Notes: generated by a model not told the origin, from the sequence alone. Positions 31,918 through 40,761 are shown, counted from the first letter of the stretch. The stretch is 41,152 bases of DNA from Streptosporangium nondiastaticum (GCF_003011965.1 NZ_PXWG01000054.1:1-41152), one strand, 5' to 3'. Numbers and translations: made by a program.

Positions 31918-32529
31918 ATGGGACGACCGGGGGCCGTGCGGCGGACAGTGCGGCGGGCAGTGCGCCGCCGGGTGGAAGCCGTACGAGGTGACGCCGGCTG
32001 CGGCGTCCGTACGGGCTGTGGTGTCCGTACGGGCGGGGGCTCGCGTACAAGCAGGGTTGCGGGTACGGGCACGGTCACGCGTACGGGCAAGGTCTGTACG
32101 GGCAAGGTCCGTACGGGCGGCGGCAGTCGCGGCCGTACGAGCGACCGTGGCATGACCGCCATCGAGTTCGTCCTGCTCACCCCCGTGCTGTTCTTCATGA
32201 TCTTCGCGACGGTGCAGTTCGCCCTCTACTTCTGGGCCGACCACGTCGCCCAGGCAGCCGCCCAGGCCGGGGCGCGCAAGGCGCGCGCCGAGGCGGACGA
32301 GAACCCCGGCGGCTGGCGGGGCAAGGCCGGCGCGCAGGCCCGTTCGTACATCCGCCAGCTCGGCCCCAGCCTGCTCGTCCACCCGGAGGTCAAGACGGTC
32401 CAGCCCGGCCCGGGCACCGTGGGCGTCGAGATCGAAGCGGGGGTCCCGACCATCTTCCCGGGCATGCGGCTCACCGTGCACGCGCAGTCGCAGGGCCCTG
32501 TGGAGCGATTCGTGGAGGACCGCGGGTGA
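31918..32529 (+). CDS. tadE: TadE-like pseudopilin with repetitive basic N terminus
   Basis: This 203-residue protein has its TadE core at residues 75 onward (DRGMTAIEFVLLTPVLFFMI: cleavage-like site, Glu at +5, hydrophobic helix). The C-terminal domain (VKTVQPGPGTVGVEIEAGVP) is typical. The first 75 residues are unusual: very Arg/Gly/Thr-rich with a degenerate VRTG repeat produced by GTACGGG repeats in the DNA. The ATG at 31918 lies three bases after the pilin stop and has no good ribosome site, so the true start may be a later GTG and part of the extension may not be translated. Confidence 0.78.
   Translation: MGRPGAVRRTVRRAVRRRVEAVRGDAGCGVRTGCGVRTGGGSRTSRVAGTGTVTRTGKVCTGKVRTGGGSRGRTSDRGMTAIEFVLLTPVLFFMIFATVQFALYFWADHVAQAAAQAGARKARAEADENPGGWRGKAGAQARSYIRQLGPSLLVHPEVKTVQPGPGTVGVEIEAGVPTIFPGMRLTVHAQSQGPVERFVEDRG
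32003..32140 (+). repeat. Degenerate GTACGGGC repeat in the tadE 5' part
   Basis: About eight copies of a 15-18-base unit centred on CGTACGGGC occur, the clearest being GTCTGTACGGGCAAG followed directly by GTCCGTACGGGCGGC. It expands the basic N-terminal region of the TadE-like protein. Confidence 0.7.
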
Positions 32530-32990
32530 GCGTGACGCAGGGACCCCGGGTGAGCGTGGCGCAGGGGTGGAAGCGGCGGTGCGAGCGGCGGTGGGAGCGG
32601 GCCGGTGACGCGGGGCTGTCGACCATCGAAGTCGTCATCCTCGCCCCGGTGATGATCCTCTTCATCCTCGTCCTCGTCGCCTTCGGGCAGATGGTCGACG
32701 GGCGCGGCGCCGTGGACGGCGCGGCCCGGGACGCCGCCCGTGCCGGGTCGATCCAGCACGCCTACCCGGTGGCCATGAGCGAGGCGCGCAAGGCGGCCGA
32801 GGCCGACCTGGAGGACGTGTGCACCGGGCCGGTGACGGTCCGCATGACGTCGGAGTTCCGGCCCGGCGGCTTCTTCACCGTCGAGGTGAGCTGCGAGGTC
32901 CGGGGGCTGGCCATGCTCGGCCTGGACATCGGCAAGACGATGACCGGGCACTCCAGTTCACCCATCGACCCGTACCGGAGGGCGGCATGA
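32526..32990 (+). CDS. TadE/TadF-like pseudopilin
   Basis: This 154-residue protein has a prepilin-like helix after a basic leader (AGLSTIEVVILAPVMILFIL, Glu at +5) and a small extracellular domain (VRMTSEFRPGGFFTVEVSCE). The GTG start overlaps the tadE stop. The first 24 bases are duplicated: GTGAGCGTGACGCAGGG is followed by GTGAGCGTGGCGCAGGG, giving two equivalent GTG starts at 32526 and 32550. It overlaps the next gene by ATGA. Confidence 0.88.
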   Translation: MSVTQGPRVSVAQGWKRRCERRWERAGDAGLSTIEVVILAPVMILFILVLVAFGQMVDGRGAVDGAARDAARAGSIQHAYPVAMSEARKAAEADLEDVCTGPVTVRMTSEFRPGGFFTVEVSCEVRGLAMLGLDIGKTMTGHSSSPIDPYRRAA

Positions 32991-33487
32991 CGGCCCGGGA
33001 ACGCGCCGCCGGCCTCCTCCGGCGGTCCGGAGGGCGGCTCGGAGGACGGCTCGGCCGGCTCGGGGGGCGGTTCGGCGACCGGGGGTCCGGAGCGGCGGCC
33101 GTGCTGGTCTTCGCGCTGCTCTTCCTGGCCCTCGCCGCCTTCGTCGTCGACGGCGGGATGTCCATCTCCCAGCGGGAGCGCGCGGCCGACATCGCCGAGC
33201 AGGCCGCCCGGTACGCCGCGCAGGACATCGACGAGTCGGCCCTGCGCGCCGGCCGGGGCTCCGCGCCCATCAACTACGAGAACTGCACGGCCAGGGCCCG
33301 CGCGTACATGGCCGAGGCGGGGATGTCCGGCGCCGACGTCGCGGCCTCGCACTGCACGGACGCCAGCGGGCCCCGGCAGGTCGAGGTCGAGGTCCGGCTG
33401 ACGTACCGGCCGGTGCTGACCGGCCTGTTCTACAAGGGTGACCTCACCGTGCACGGAACCTCGAAGGCGGAGTCCCGCACCGGTTGA
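32987..33487 (+). CDS. TadG-like (Rv3654c-type) pilus-associated protein
   Basis: This 166-residue protein has a basic, Gly/Arg-rich leader (repeats of RLGGRLGRLGG), then GSGAAAVLVFALLFLALAAF as a membrane helix lacking the +5 Glu, and the conserved VVDGGMSISQRERAADIAEQ typical of actinobacterial TadG/'helicase-like' Tad minor proteins. Two cysteines (NCTARA, SHCTDA) may pair. The ATG has GGAGGG upstream and overlaps the previous stop. Confidence 0.82.
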   Translation: MTARERAAGLLRRSGGRLGGRLGRLGGRFGDRGSGAAAVLVFALLFLALAAFVVDGGMSISQRERAADIAEQAARYAAQDIDESALRAGRGSAPINYENCTARARAYMAEAGMSGADVAASHCTDASGPRQVEVEVRLTYRPVLTGLFYKGDLTVHGTSKAESRTG

Positions 33488-33602
33488 GCCGGGCCCCGCC
33501 GTCCCACCGATCAGTCCTCACCGTCTTCACAGTCACGACCGTCACCACCGTCTTCACAGTCATCACAGCAGTTGTCACCGTCGTCCACGGGAGCAGAGAG
33601 CC
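33488..33602 (+). promoter_or_regulatory. Leader of the LysM/BTAD gene with 16-bp direct repeat
   Basis: ACCGTCTTCACAGTCA occurs twice (33520-33535 and 33547-33562), 27 bases apart, within an ACCGTC-rich track. It is directly upstream of a GGGAG ribosome site. The repeats could bind a regulator or be an expanded simple sequence. Confidence 0.5.
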
Positions 33603-36600
33603 ATGGCGCGCAACACCACCAGGACCCCCGGGCCGGGGCTGCCCCGGCACCGCCGCACCGCGGGCGACTTCGTCAAGGCGTTCCTCGCGTTCGTGGCGCT
33701 CGCGGCGCTCCTCGTCGGGGTGCCCGGCGCGCTCGCGCACTTCGTCGGCTGGCCGCTGCCGCACTCCATGCCCTCCGCCGACGTCTTCCAGCGGGAGATC
33801 ACGGCCGATGTCTTCATCAAGGCCCTGACGGCCCTCGTCTGGCTGGCCTGGGCCCAGTTCGCGGCGTGCGTGCTGGTCGAGGTGAAGGCGGAGGTCTCCG
33901 GCGTCGGACTGCCCCCGCGGGTGCCCGGCGCCGGCGCGAGCCAGCTCCTCGCCCGTCAGCTCGTGGCGGCCGTCCTGCTGGTCGGCGCCACGGCGGCGAG
34001 CCTCACCCCCGGCCTGTCGCAGCTGGGGCACACGCTGGACGGGGGCAACCACCACCCGGCCGTGGCCGCGGCCGAGCGGACTCCGGGCGGCGGACAGGAG
34101 CAGCAGGCCGGTGACCGGGCGGACGGTGCGCCCGGCGCGGCCGCGGACCGGGCCCGTCCGGCGCCGGCCGACTCCACGGCCGAGGAGCTGCGCAGGGGAA
34201 CGAAGTTCTACCGCGTCCACCCGCCCGAGGGCCGGCACCACGACTCCCTGTGGGAGATCGCCGAGCGGCACCTGGACGACGGCCGTCGCTACAAGGAGAT
34301 CTACGAGCTCAACAAGGACCGGGTGCAGCCCGACGGCGAGAAGCTCACCGAGGCCAGCCTGATCCGCCCCGGCTGGATCATGGAGATGCCGGCGGACGCG
34401 CACGGCGGCGAACTCGTGGAGATGCCGGACGAGGCGCCCCGCGTCCCCGAGCAGGTCCGCCAGGAGATCCGGGACTACGACCGGACGGGCCCCCACGCGG
34501 AGGACCGGCAGACCGGCGACCAGCAGCCGGGGCGGCAGGACCAGCAGCCCGGATCCGAGCATCAGCAGCCCGGACACGAGCACCACCAGCCTGGACACCA
34601 GCAGCCCGCGCAGGACATCAACGCCGACCGGCCCGCGGATCGGCCCGCCGACCGGCCCGTGGACCGACCCGACCAGCCTCTGGAAGCCCCGATCCACCCC
34701 GCCGAGCCCGCCCAGGACGCCTCCCCGGGCGCCTCCGCGGCCGCCCCCGCCGCCGGCTCCGAGTCGTTCGGCGTCGGCGAGGCCCTCGTCGCGGCGCCCC
34801 TGCTCGCCGCGGGCCTGCTCGCCGCCCTGGGGCGCAGGCGCCGCACGTCGCTGTGGCAGGCGGCGGCCACCGTGGCCGGTCACCGCCGCGCCGGGACCGT
34901 ACCGGCCGGGGACCCGGCGAACGCCCGGGACGCGCTGCTCGTCGGCGCGGATCCGGAGGCGGTGCGGGACCTGGACCGCGGGCTGCGCTCGTTGTCCGCC
35001 GCGCTGTCCGCCGACTCCCGCGAGCTGCCCGCGGTCTACGCGGCCTGGCTCACCGGCACCGAACTCCAGCTCCAGCTCGCCCAGCCGTCGGGCGAGCCGC
35101 CCGCGCCCTGGCGGCAGGGCTCCGGCCCGCTGCTGTGGAGCGTGCCGCGCTCCGCGATCCGCCTGCCCGCGGGCACTGCGGACACTGCGAACACTGGGAG
35201 CACCGCGGACACCGCCGCCCCGTACCCCGGTCTCGTCAGCCTGGGAACCGACGGCGCTTCACGGCTGCTGCTGAACCTGGAGGCCGTTCCGGGCCTCGTC
35301 GCCCTGACCGGTTCCGCCGCCGACCGCGCCGCCGTGCTCGCCTCCGTGGCCGCCGAGCTCGCCACCAACGGCTGGTCCGACCGGCTCACGCTCACCCTCG
35401 TCGGCTTCGGCCAGGACTTCCGGGCCCTGGCCCCCGCCCGCATCCGCCGGCTCGACGACATCGACGCCCTGGTCGACACCATGCGCGTCGAGACCCGGCA
35501 GCGGCGGGCCGCCCTCAGCACGGCCGGCCACGACTCGGTGCTGACCGGCCGGGCGGGACGGGCTCAGCACGCGCAGTGGGCACCCCACCTGGTGATCGTG
35601 GCCGCCGAGCCGGACGAGGCCGGGGCCGCCGCCCTGGCCGAGCTCGCGGCCGGCTCCGACCGGCTCGGCATCGGCTACCTCGTCGGCACCGGAGGGGCGG
35701 GCCTGCCGGGCGCGGCGTGGGAGCTGGAGATCACCCCGGCCGGACGGCTGCTCGCGCCGCTCCTCGGCCTGGAGCTCGACGCCCAGAGGCTGCCGCAGTC
35801 GCAGGTCGAGGCGGTCGTGGAGCTCTTCTCCGCGGCCGACGCCGACCGCGGGCCCGAGCACGACCCGGACCCCGCGGACAGCCCCTTCCTGGTCGACATC
35901 ACCGAGGCCGGCAGGCCCGCGGTCTACGCCCGCCTGGTCGGCTCGTACGAGGTCATGGGGCCGGCGGCACCCGAGGACGAGCGCAGCCCCCTCCTGCACG
36001 AGGCCCTGGCCATGCTCCTGCTCCACCGCGAGGGCGTGCACCCGCGGGTCCTCGCCTCCGGTCTGTGGCCGCGCGGCGTCACCACCGAGGTGCGCGACGC
36101 GCTCGTGGCCAGGCTGCGGGACTGGCTCGGTACGGAGCCGGACGGCACGCACCGGCTCCGCACCGACGCCGCGGGCAGGCTGACCCTGGCCCCCTCGGTG
36201 GTCTCGGACCTGGACGTGCTGCGCACGCTCCACCACGAGGCGATGGAGGGCAAGGGAGCCGGGCGGCCCGCCGTCCGGGAGCGCCTGCTCGCCGACGCCC
36301 TCGGCCTCGCGCGGGGGCCGCTGCTCGCCGACCGCCCCGCGGGCCGCTACGGCTGGCTGGAGCACGAGATCATCGACGCCCAGCTGCCCCTGCTGGTGGC
36401 CGACGTCGCGCTCGCGCTGTCCGGCCACCGCATGGAGGCCGGGCGGCCGGAGGCCGCCGCCGAGGCCGTGAACGCGGCGCTGGTGACGGCGCCCGCCGAC
36501 GAGCGGCTGTGGAATCAGCTGCTCCGGGCTGTGCACGCGACGGGCGACGTGGCGCTGCTCGCGGAGACGGCGAGCTCCCTCGTCGCCCGGAACGCCGCGC

Positions 36601-36689
36601 TCGGCGGTGCGGCCCGCGGCCTGCCGCCGCGGACGGAGGCGCTGCTGGACGAACTGCTGCCCGCGTGGCGCGGGGCGCAGGCCAACTGA
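33603..36689 (+). CDS. Membrane protein with LysM and bacterial transcriptional activation (BTAD) domains
   Basis: This 1028-residue protein has membrane helices near the N terminus (FLAFVALAALLVGVPGAL; ALTALVWLAWAQFAACVLV; LVAAVLLVGATAASLTPG). A LysM-like domain (FYRVHPPEGRHHDSLWEIAE to RPGWIMEMP, about residues 201-262) and a long disordered linker of QQPG and DRPAD repeats follow. A fourth helix (ALVAAPLLAAGLLAAL, near 400) leads to a large cytoplasmic part with GLVALTGSAADRAAVLASVA and a C-terminal TPR-like BTAD domain (ALAMLLLHREGVHPRVLASG; later GRPEAAAEAVNAALVTAPAD). Streptomyces proteins of this type sit beside Tad loci. It has no winged-helix DNA-binding domain that I can see, so 'regulator' is uncertain; a scaffold linking wall and Tad machine is possible. 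Confidence 0.83.
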   Translation: MARNTTRTPGPGLPRHRRTAGDFVKAFLAFVALAALLVGVPGALAHFVGWPLPHSMPSADVFQREITADVFIKALTALVWLAWAQFAACVLVEVKAEVSGVGLPPRVPGAGASQLLARQLVAAVLLVGATAASLTPGLSQLGHTLDGGNHHPAVAAAERTPGGGQEQQAGDRADGAPGAAADRARPAPADSTAEELRRGTKFYRVHPPEGRHHDSLWEIAERHLDDGRRYKEIYELNKDRVQPDGEKLTEASLIRPGWIMEMPADAHGGELVEMPDEAPRVPEQVRQEIRDYDRTGPHAEDRQTGDQQPGRQDQQPGSEHQQPGHEHHQPGHQQPAQDINADRPADRPADRPVDRPDQPLEAPIHPAEPAQDASPGASAAAPAAGSESFGVGEALVAAPLLAAGLLAALGRRRRTSLWQAAATVAGHRRAGTVPAGDPANARDALLVGADPEAVRDLDRGLRSLSAALSADSRELPAVYAAWLTGTELQLQLAQPSGEPPAPWRQGSGPLLWSVPRSAIRLPAGTADTANTGSTADTAAPYPGLVSLGTDGASRLLLNLEAVPGLVALTGSAADRAAVLASVAAELATNGWSDRLTLTLVGFGQDFRALAPARIRRLDDIDALVDTMRVETRQRRAALSTAGHDSVLTGRAGRAQHAQWAPHLVIVAAEPDEAGAAALAELAAGSDRLGIGYLVGTGGAGLPGAAWELEITPAGRLLAPLLGLELDAQRLPQSQVEAVVELFSAADADRGPEHDPDPADSPFLVDITEAGRPAVYARLVGSYEVMGPAAPEDERSPLLHEALAMLLLHREGVHPRVLASGLWPRGVTTEVRDALVARLRDWLGTEPDGTHRLRTDAAGRLTLAPSVVSDLDVLRTLHHEAMEGKGAGRPAVRERLLADALGLARGPLLADRPAGRYGWLEHEIIDAQLPLLVADVALALSGHRMEAGRPEAAAEAVNAALVTAPADERLWNQLLRAVHATGDVALLAETASSLVARNAALGGAARGLPPRTEALLDELLPAWRGAQAN

Positions 36690-36726
36690 CAAGGGAAGGG
36701 GCGGCGGCCGGCGCGCTGCACATTAA

Positions 36727-36766
36727 TTCAACAAGCGTTGACATATCTCGGGCGCGGGTGTGCACT
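36727..36766 (+). promoter_or_regulatory. Promoter with palindromic operator for the FAD monooxygenase gene
   Basis: TTCAAC-AAGC-GTTGAC (36727-36742) is an inverted repeat of the kind bound by TetR or MarR repressors. Its right arm forms a perfect TTGACA -35 box (36738-36743). A TGCACT at 36761-36766 with 17-base spacing is a weak -10. The sequence is clearly more A/T-rich than its surroundings. Confidence 0.6.
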
Positions 36767-36810
36767 GGCAGTAAGGCCAGATGCCCGCACGAGCCATCCG
36801 AGGTGCCGTC

Positions 36811-38280
36811 ATGTCCTCCTCGCTCTCCTCCCAGGCCGCCTCCGCCCCCATCCCCGGCCCTGTCCCCGCCCCCGCCCCCGCCTCCACCGACGTCCTCGTC
36901 GTCGGCGCCGGCCCCACCGGGCTGCTGCTCGCCGGGGATCTCGCCGCCGCCGGCGTGCGGGTGACCCTGGTGGAGAAGCGGGCTCAGGAGTCGAACCTGA
37001 CGCGGGCCTTCGCCGTGCACGCGCGCACGCTGGAGACCTTCGACGCCCGCGGCATCGCCGAGCCCCTGATCGCCACCGGGACCTTCACCTCGGGCCTGCG
37101 GCTCTTCGGCGGTGCCGGGGTCGACCTGTCCCGGCTGCCCAGCCGCTTCCCCGGCGTCCTGTTCACGCCGCAGTACGAGACCGAGCGGGTGCTGGAGGAG
37201 CGTGCCCTGCAGGCCGGGGCCGTGCTGCGGCGCGGGGAGGAGGTCACCGGGCTGCGCCAGGACGCGGACGGCGTCGACGCCGACCTCCGCGCCGCGGACG
37301 GCACCACCGAGACCCTGCGCGCCGCCTACGCCGTAGGCGCCGACGGCGTGCGCAGCGCCGTCCGCAAGGAGCTCGGTCTCCCCTTCCCGGGGAAGTCCGT
37401 GCTCCGGTCCGTCATGCTCGCCGACGTGCGCCTCACGAGCGAGCCGCCGGGGCTGCCGGCCTTCCGGAGCTCCGGCGAAGGCGTCGCCTTCCTGGTGCCC
37501 TTCGGCGACGGCTACTACCGCGCCATCGCCTGGGTGCACGGTTCGGACCTGCCGTCCACCGCGCCCGTCGACTTCGAGGAGCTCAAGGCCGTCACCCGGT
37601 CCGCCTTCGGCACCGACTTCGGCATGCACGACCCCCGCTGGACCTCGCGCTTCCACAGCGACGAGCGGCAGGTGCCGCACTACCGCGCGGGCCGCGTCTT
37701 CCTCGCCGGCGACGCCGCCCACGTCCACTCGCCCGCCGGCGGGCTCGGCATGAACACGGGCCTGCAGGACGCCGCCAACCTCTCCTGGAAGCTCGCAGCC
37801 GTCCTCAAGGGAACGGCACCGGAATCCCTGCTCGACAGCTACCACGACGAGCGCCACCCCGTCGGCAAGCAGGTGCTCCGCATCAGCGGCACCATCGTGC
37901 GGGGCGTCCTGCTCACCTCGCCCGTCACCCGCCGCCTGCGCGACGCCGCCGCCGTGGCCGCCGTGTCCCTCCCGTTCGCCGCGGACCGCGGCGCGCTCCT
38001 GGTCTCCGGGATCGGCATCCACTACCCCGCCCCGCCCGGAGCGCACCCGATGACCGGGCGCCGCGCCCCCGACCTGCCGCTCGCGGAGCGCGCCGGCGGA
38101 CCCACCCGCCTGTACGAGGCGCTGCGCGCCGGGACGCACGTGCGCGTGCTGCCGCGCGGGGCGGGCGCACCGCAACAGAAGGAGACGGGCGTCACCGCGG
38201 TCACCCGCGCCGACGCCCGTGGCACGGCCCTCCTCGTACGGCCCGACGGGTACGTGGCCGAGGCGCGCGAGCTCGGCTGA
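36811..38280 (+). CDS. FAD-dependent aromatic monooxygenase (PheA/TfdB, rifampicin-monooxygenase type)
   Basis: This 489-residue class A flavoprotein monooxygenase has the Rossmann motif VLVVGAGPTGLLLAGDLA near residue 20, the DG motif GADGVRSAVRKELG, and the GD motif VFLAGDAAHVHSPAGGLGMN with the following LQDAANLSWKLAAVL. These bind FAD and NADPH. A short C-terminal thioredoxin-like tail is reduced compared with full-length phenol hydroxylases. Substrates of this family include phenols, polyketides and rifamycins; none can be chosen. The ATG at 36811 has GAGGTG six bases upstream; an ATG at 36781 is also in frame. An operator-like palindrome precedes it, suggesting inducible expression. Confidence 0.9.
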   Translation: MSSSLSSQAASAPIPGPVPAPAPASTDVLVVGAGPTGLLLAGDLAAAGVRVTLVEKRAQESNLTRAFAVHARTLETFDARGIAEPLIATGTFTSGLRLFGGAGVDLSRLPSRFPGVLFTPQYETERVLEERALQAGAVLRRGEEVTGLRQDADGVDADLRAADGTTETLRAAYAVGADGVRSAVRKELGLPFPGKSVLRSVMLADVRLTSEPPGLPAFRSSGEGVAFLVPFGDGYYRAIAWVHGSDLPSTAPVDFEELKAVTRSAFGTDFGMHDPRWTSRFHSDERQVPHYRAGRVFLAGDAAHVHSPAGGLGMNTGLQDAANLSWKLAAVLKGTAPESLLDSYHDERHPVGKQVLRISGTIVRGVLLTSPVTRRLRDAAAVAAVSLPFAADRGALLVSGIGIHYPAPPGAHPMTGRRAPDLPLAERAGGPTRLYEALRAGTHVRVLPRGAGAPQQKETGVTAVTRADARGTALLVRPDGYVAEARELG

Positions 38281-38281
38281 C

Positions 38282-38320
38282 CCGGACTCGGGCCCGGGGC
38301 CGCCGCCGGGGCCCGTCCGG
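38282..38320. terminator. Terminator between convergent monooxygenase and prim-pol genes
   Basis: CCGGA and CGGGCCC on the left pair with GGGCCCG and TCCGG on the right around a G/C-rich loop, with small bulges. It starts right after the monooxygenase stop and lies 13 bases from the convergent stop. Confidence 0.6.
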
Positions 38321-38332
38321 CGCCCGCCGCGG

Positions 38333-39007
38333 TCACCTGCGGCGGGCGTCCGCCGCATCGCGCCCGCACGCGTAGGCGAGCGCGCTCACCAGCTCGTCCG
38401 CGTCCGGCAGCCAGCGGTTGGCGACCGTGGGCTGGCGCGCCCACTGCACCGAACCGCGCGTCCCCACGCGGGTGGGCGGCGCGACCACGTAGTCGCCCTC
38501 GCCGCGCGCGATCAGATCCAGCGACGTCGGGTGCCAGCCCAGCTTCCGGGCGGCGTCCCCCACCTTCAGCGCCCCGCCCGGCAGCACGAAGAACAGCATC
38601 CGGCGGAACGGGGTGCACGTGATCGGCCCCAGCTGGATGTTCATCCGCTCCATCCGGGCCAGCGCCAGGCAGCCCGCCGTCTCCGGGACGTCCAGCGCGT
38701 CGAACGTGCGGCCCGTCGGAAGCAGGACCGAAGCGGCGGGCTGCTTCTGCCACATGCGGCGGATGGCGACCGCGCTGCCGGTGGCCTGCGTGGCCCAGTC
38801 CGGGCGGTCCGGGTGCGCACCGGGGGAGGGGCAGCCGAGATCACCGCACGAGCAGTACTCCCGCCCCTCCTCCACCTTCAGCCACGTGCCGCCGAATACG
38901 TCCCAGTGCCGCTCCTCCGCGTACCTGACAGCGGCGTCCAGCAGCTGGTCGCTGCGCTGTTGGGGGAGGTGCGGGGCTCCTACTGCGATGGTCTCTTCCA
39001 CGCCCAT
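38333..39007 (-). CDS. Bifunctional DNA primase/polymerase (prim-pol) N-terminal domain protein
   Basis: This 224-residue protein is made of a single prim-pol-like domain. It has an aligned YAEERHWDVFGGTWL, the cysteine/histidine cluster CSCGDLGCPSPGAHP that is common in these proteins, and later VLLPTGRTFDALDVP and GDYVVAPPTRVG, which match the prim-pol core. There is no helicase part, so it is a stand-alone domain as found chromosomally in Streptomyces. The start at 39007 (MGVEETIAVG) has GGGGGAG five bases upstream; six further codons are open. Its role may be regulatory or repair-related rather than plasmid replication; no phage or plasmid genes surround it. Confidence 0.85.
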   Translation of the reverse strand: MGVEETIAVGAPHLPQQRSDQLLDAAVRYAEERHWDVFGGTWLKVEEGREYCSCGDLGCPSPGAHPDRPDWATQATGSAVAIRRMWQKQPAASVLLPTGRTFDALDVPETAGCLALARMERMNIQLGPITCTPFRRMLFFVLPGGALKVGDAARKLGWHPTSLDLIARGEGDYVVAPPTRVGTRGSVQWARQPTVANRWLPDADELVSALAYACGRDAADARRR

Positions 39008-39330
39008 CACAACTCCCCCTGTCACGAGGGGTTACGGCTCAGGCTCACGCTTGTGGGCGGTGCCAGGACATGCACGTGGGGCGCACGGATGCATGTACGG
39101 GGGCGCAGACGCGGGTTGGCCGCCGAGGCTGGGTAGCCACCTGTGCGGCGACGGGGCGAGACAGTCAATGTCTGGCCATTGCCGCCTTTGCTGTCATTAC
39201 CGTTAAGTCCGCATTCTCCGGACATTCAGGGGGCAAAGATCACAGGGGAAGACGCAGTCAGCTGTCTCAGCTTCTCCGCATTCCGCGGCGGACCGCGCCG
39301 CGAACGCTTAGCAGTCCCAGGGGGTACAGC
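39008..39330. promoter_or_regulatory. Divergent intergenic region with two inverted repeats
   Basis: This 323-base gene-free region separates the prim-pol gene and the HTH/TPR regulator. ACATGCA (39068-39074) and TGCATGT (39090-39096) form one inverted repeat. AGACA-GTCAA-TGTCT (39160-39174) forms another. A less G/C-rich stretch (about 39175-39240) likely holds the regulator promoter. An open frame runs through it from 39070, but it lacks a ribosome site. Confidence 0.45.
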
Positions 39331-40734
39331 ATGGCCGCACGGCCACTCGTGGCGCGGCAGCCGAACGAACGGCTGCAGGCGCTCATCCAGGAAGCCGCCT
39401 GTTCCAACGCCGGCCTCGCCCGGCGCGTCAATATGTGCGGTGCCGAGCACGGGCTCGACCTGCGCTACGACAAAACGTCCGTAGCCCGCTGGCTGCGCGG
39501 ACAGCAGCCGCGCGGGCGGGCCCCCGCCATCATCGCCGAGGCGCTCGGCCGCAAGCTCGGGCGCACCGTCACCATCGACGAGATCGGCATGGCGAACGGC
39601 AAGAACCTCGCCTCCGGGGTCGGCCTGCAGTTCTCGCCCACCGTGCTCGGCGCGATCGAGCAGGTGTGTGAGCTGTGGCGGAGCGACGTAGGGCGCCGGG
39701 ACTTCCTCAGCGGGACGTCCGTCGCCTCGTCCGCCCTCGTCGAACCGAGCCGCGACTGGCTCATCACCGGGGCCGATCCACAAGTCGCGCGCAACGCCGG
39801 GGCGCGGGTCGGGGCTTCGGACGTCGACGCGGTGCGCGCCACGACCGAGGCGCTGGTCGAACTTGACCACCGGTACGGCAGCGGGCATGTCCGGCCCGTC
39901 GTCGTGCACTACCTGAACAGCGTCGTCTCCGGGCTGCTCGCCGGTTCGTACCGGGAGTCCGTGGGCCGCGAACTGTTCGCCGCCGTCGCACGGTTGACCG
40001 AACTCGCCGGCTATATGGCCGTCGACACCGGCCAGCCCGGCCTCGCCCAGCGGTACTACATCCAGGCACTGCGTCTCGCCCAGGCTGCGGGGGACCGTGG
40101 GTACGGGGGGTATGTGCTGGCCGCCAGCATGAGTCACCTGGCGGCTTCACTGGGCAACCCGAGGGAGATCGCCCAACTGGCCAAGGCCGCGCAGGAAGGC
40201 GCGCGGGGGCACGTCACACCGCGGGCCGAAGCCATGTTCTACGCCGCCGAGGCGCGGGGGCACGCGCTGCTCGGCGACGCCCGCTCCTGCCAGACGGTCG
40301 CGGCCAAGGCCATGGCCAAACTCGAGGAGGCCGGTGAGCCCTCCGCGTCCGCGTCCGCGGGTTCCGGCGACGACCCCTCGTGGATCCGGCACTTCGACCA
40401 CGCCTACCTGGCGGACGAGCTCGCGCACTGCCACCGCGACCTCGGCCAGGCCGAGCAGGCCCGCCGGCACGCGGAGGACGCCATCGCCGGGCACGCGGAA
40501 GGACGGGTGCGCAGGCGCGCCATCGGCATGCTGCTGCTGGCCACGGCGCAGGTCCAGCAGCGGGACGTCGACGAGGCGTGCGCCACAGGGGTCCGGGCGC
40601 TGGACCTGCTGGGCACGCTGAGGTCCAACCGGGGCGCGGAGTACCTGGAGGACTTCCAGCAGCGGCTGGCTCCGTACCGGGAGGAGCCGGTCGTACGGGA
40701 GTTCGGGGCACGGCTGGAGGTGCAGGCGGCGTAG
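39331..40734 (+). CDS. HTH/TPR-type regulator (NsdA-like)
   Basis: This 467-residue cytoplasmic protein has an N-terminal helix-turn-helix-like segment (NERLQALIQEAACSNAGLAR, then RYDKTSVARWLRGQQPRGRA, residues about 10-70) and a C-terminal array of TPR-like helices (AQRYYIQALRLAQAAGDRGY; HAEDAIAGHAEGRVRRRAIG). This resembles the Streptomyces NsdA/NsdB group of developmental and antibiotic regulators. The ATG at 39331 has CAGGGGG upstream. The exact paralogue cannot be decided. Confidence 0.83.
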   Translation: MAARPLVARQPNERLQALIQEAACSNAGLARRVNMCGAEHGLDLRYDKTSVARWLRGQQPRGRAPAIIAEALGRKLGRTVTIDEIGMANGKNLASGVGLQFSPTVLGAIEQVCELWRSDVGRRDFLSGTSVASSALVEPSRDWLITGADPQVARNAGARVGASDVDAVRATTEALVELDHRYGSGHVRPVVVHYLNSVVSGLLAGSYRESVGRELFAAVARLTELAGYMAVDTGQPGLAQRYYIQALRLAQAAGDRGYGGYVLAASMSHLAASLGNPREIAQLAKAAQEGARGHVTPRAEAMFYAAEARGHALLGDARSCQTVAAKAMAKLEEAGEPSASASAGSGDDPSWIRHFDHAYLADELAHCHRDLGQAEQARRHAEDAIAGHAEGRVRRRAIGMLLLATAQVQQRDVDEACATGVRALDLLGTLRSNRGAEYLEDFQQRLAPYREEPVVREFGARLEVQAA

Positions 40735-40761
40735 GGGGCGCCGCGGTTGGGGCGCGGGGGG

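Noticed and set aside
38333..39007. Prim-pol gene as evidence of a plasmid or prophage
   Set aside because: No integrase, replication, phage or transfer genes surround it, and stand-alone copies occur on Streptomyces chromosomes.
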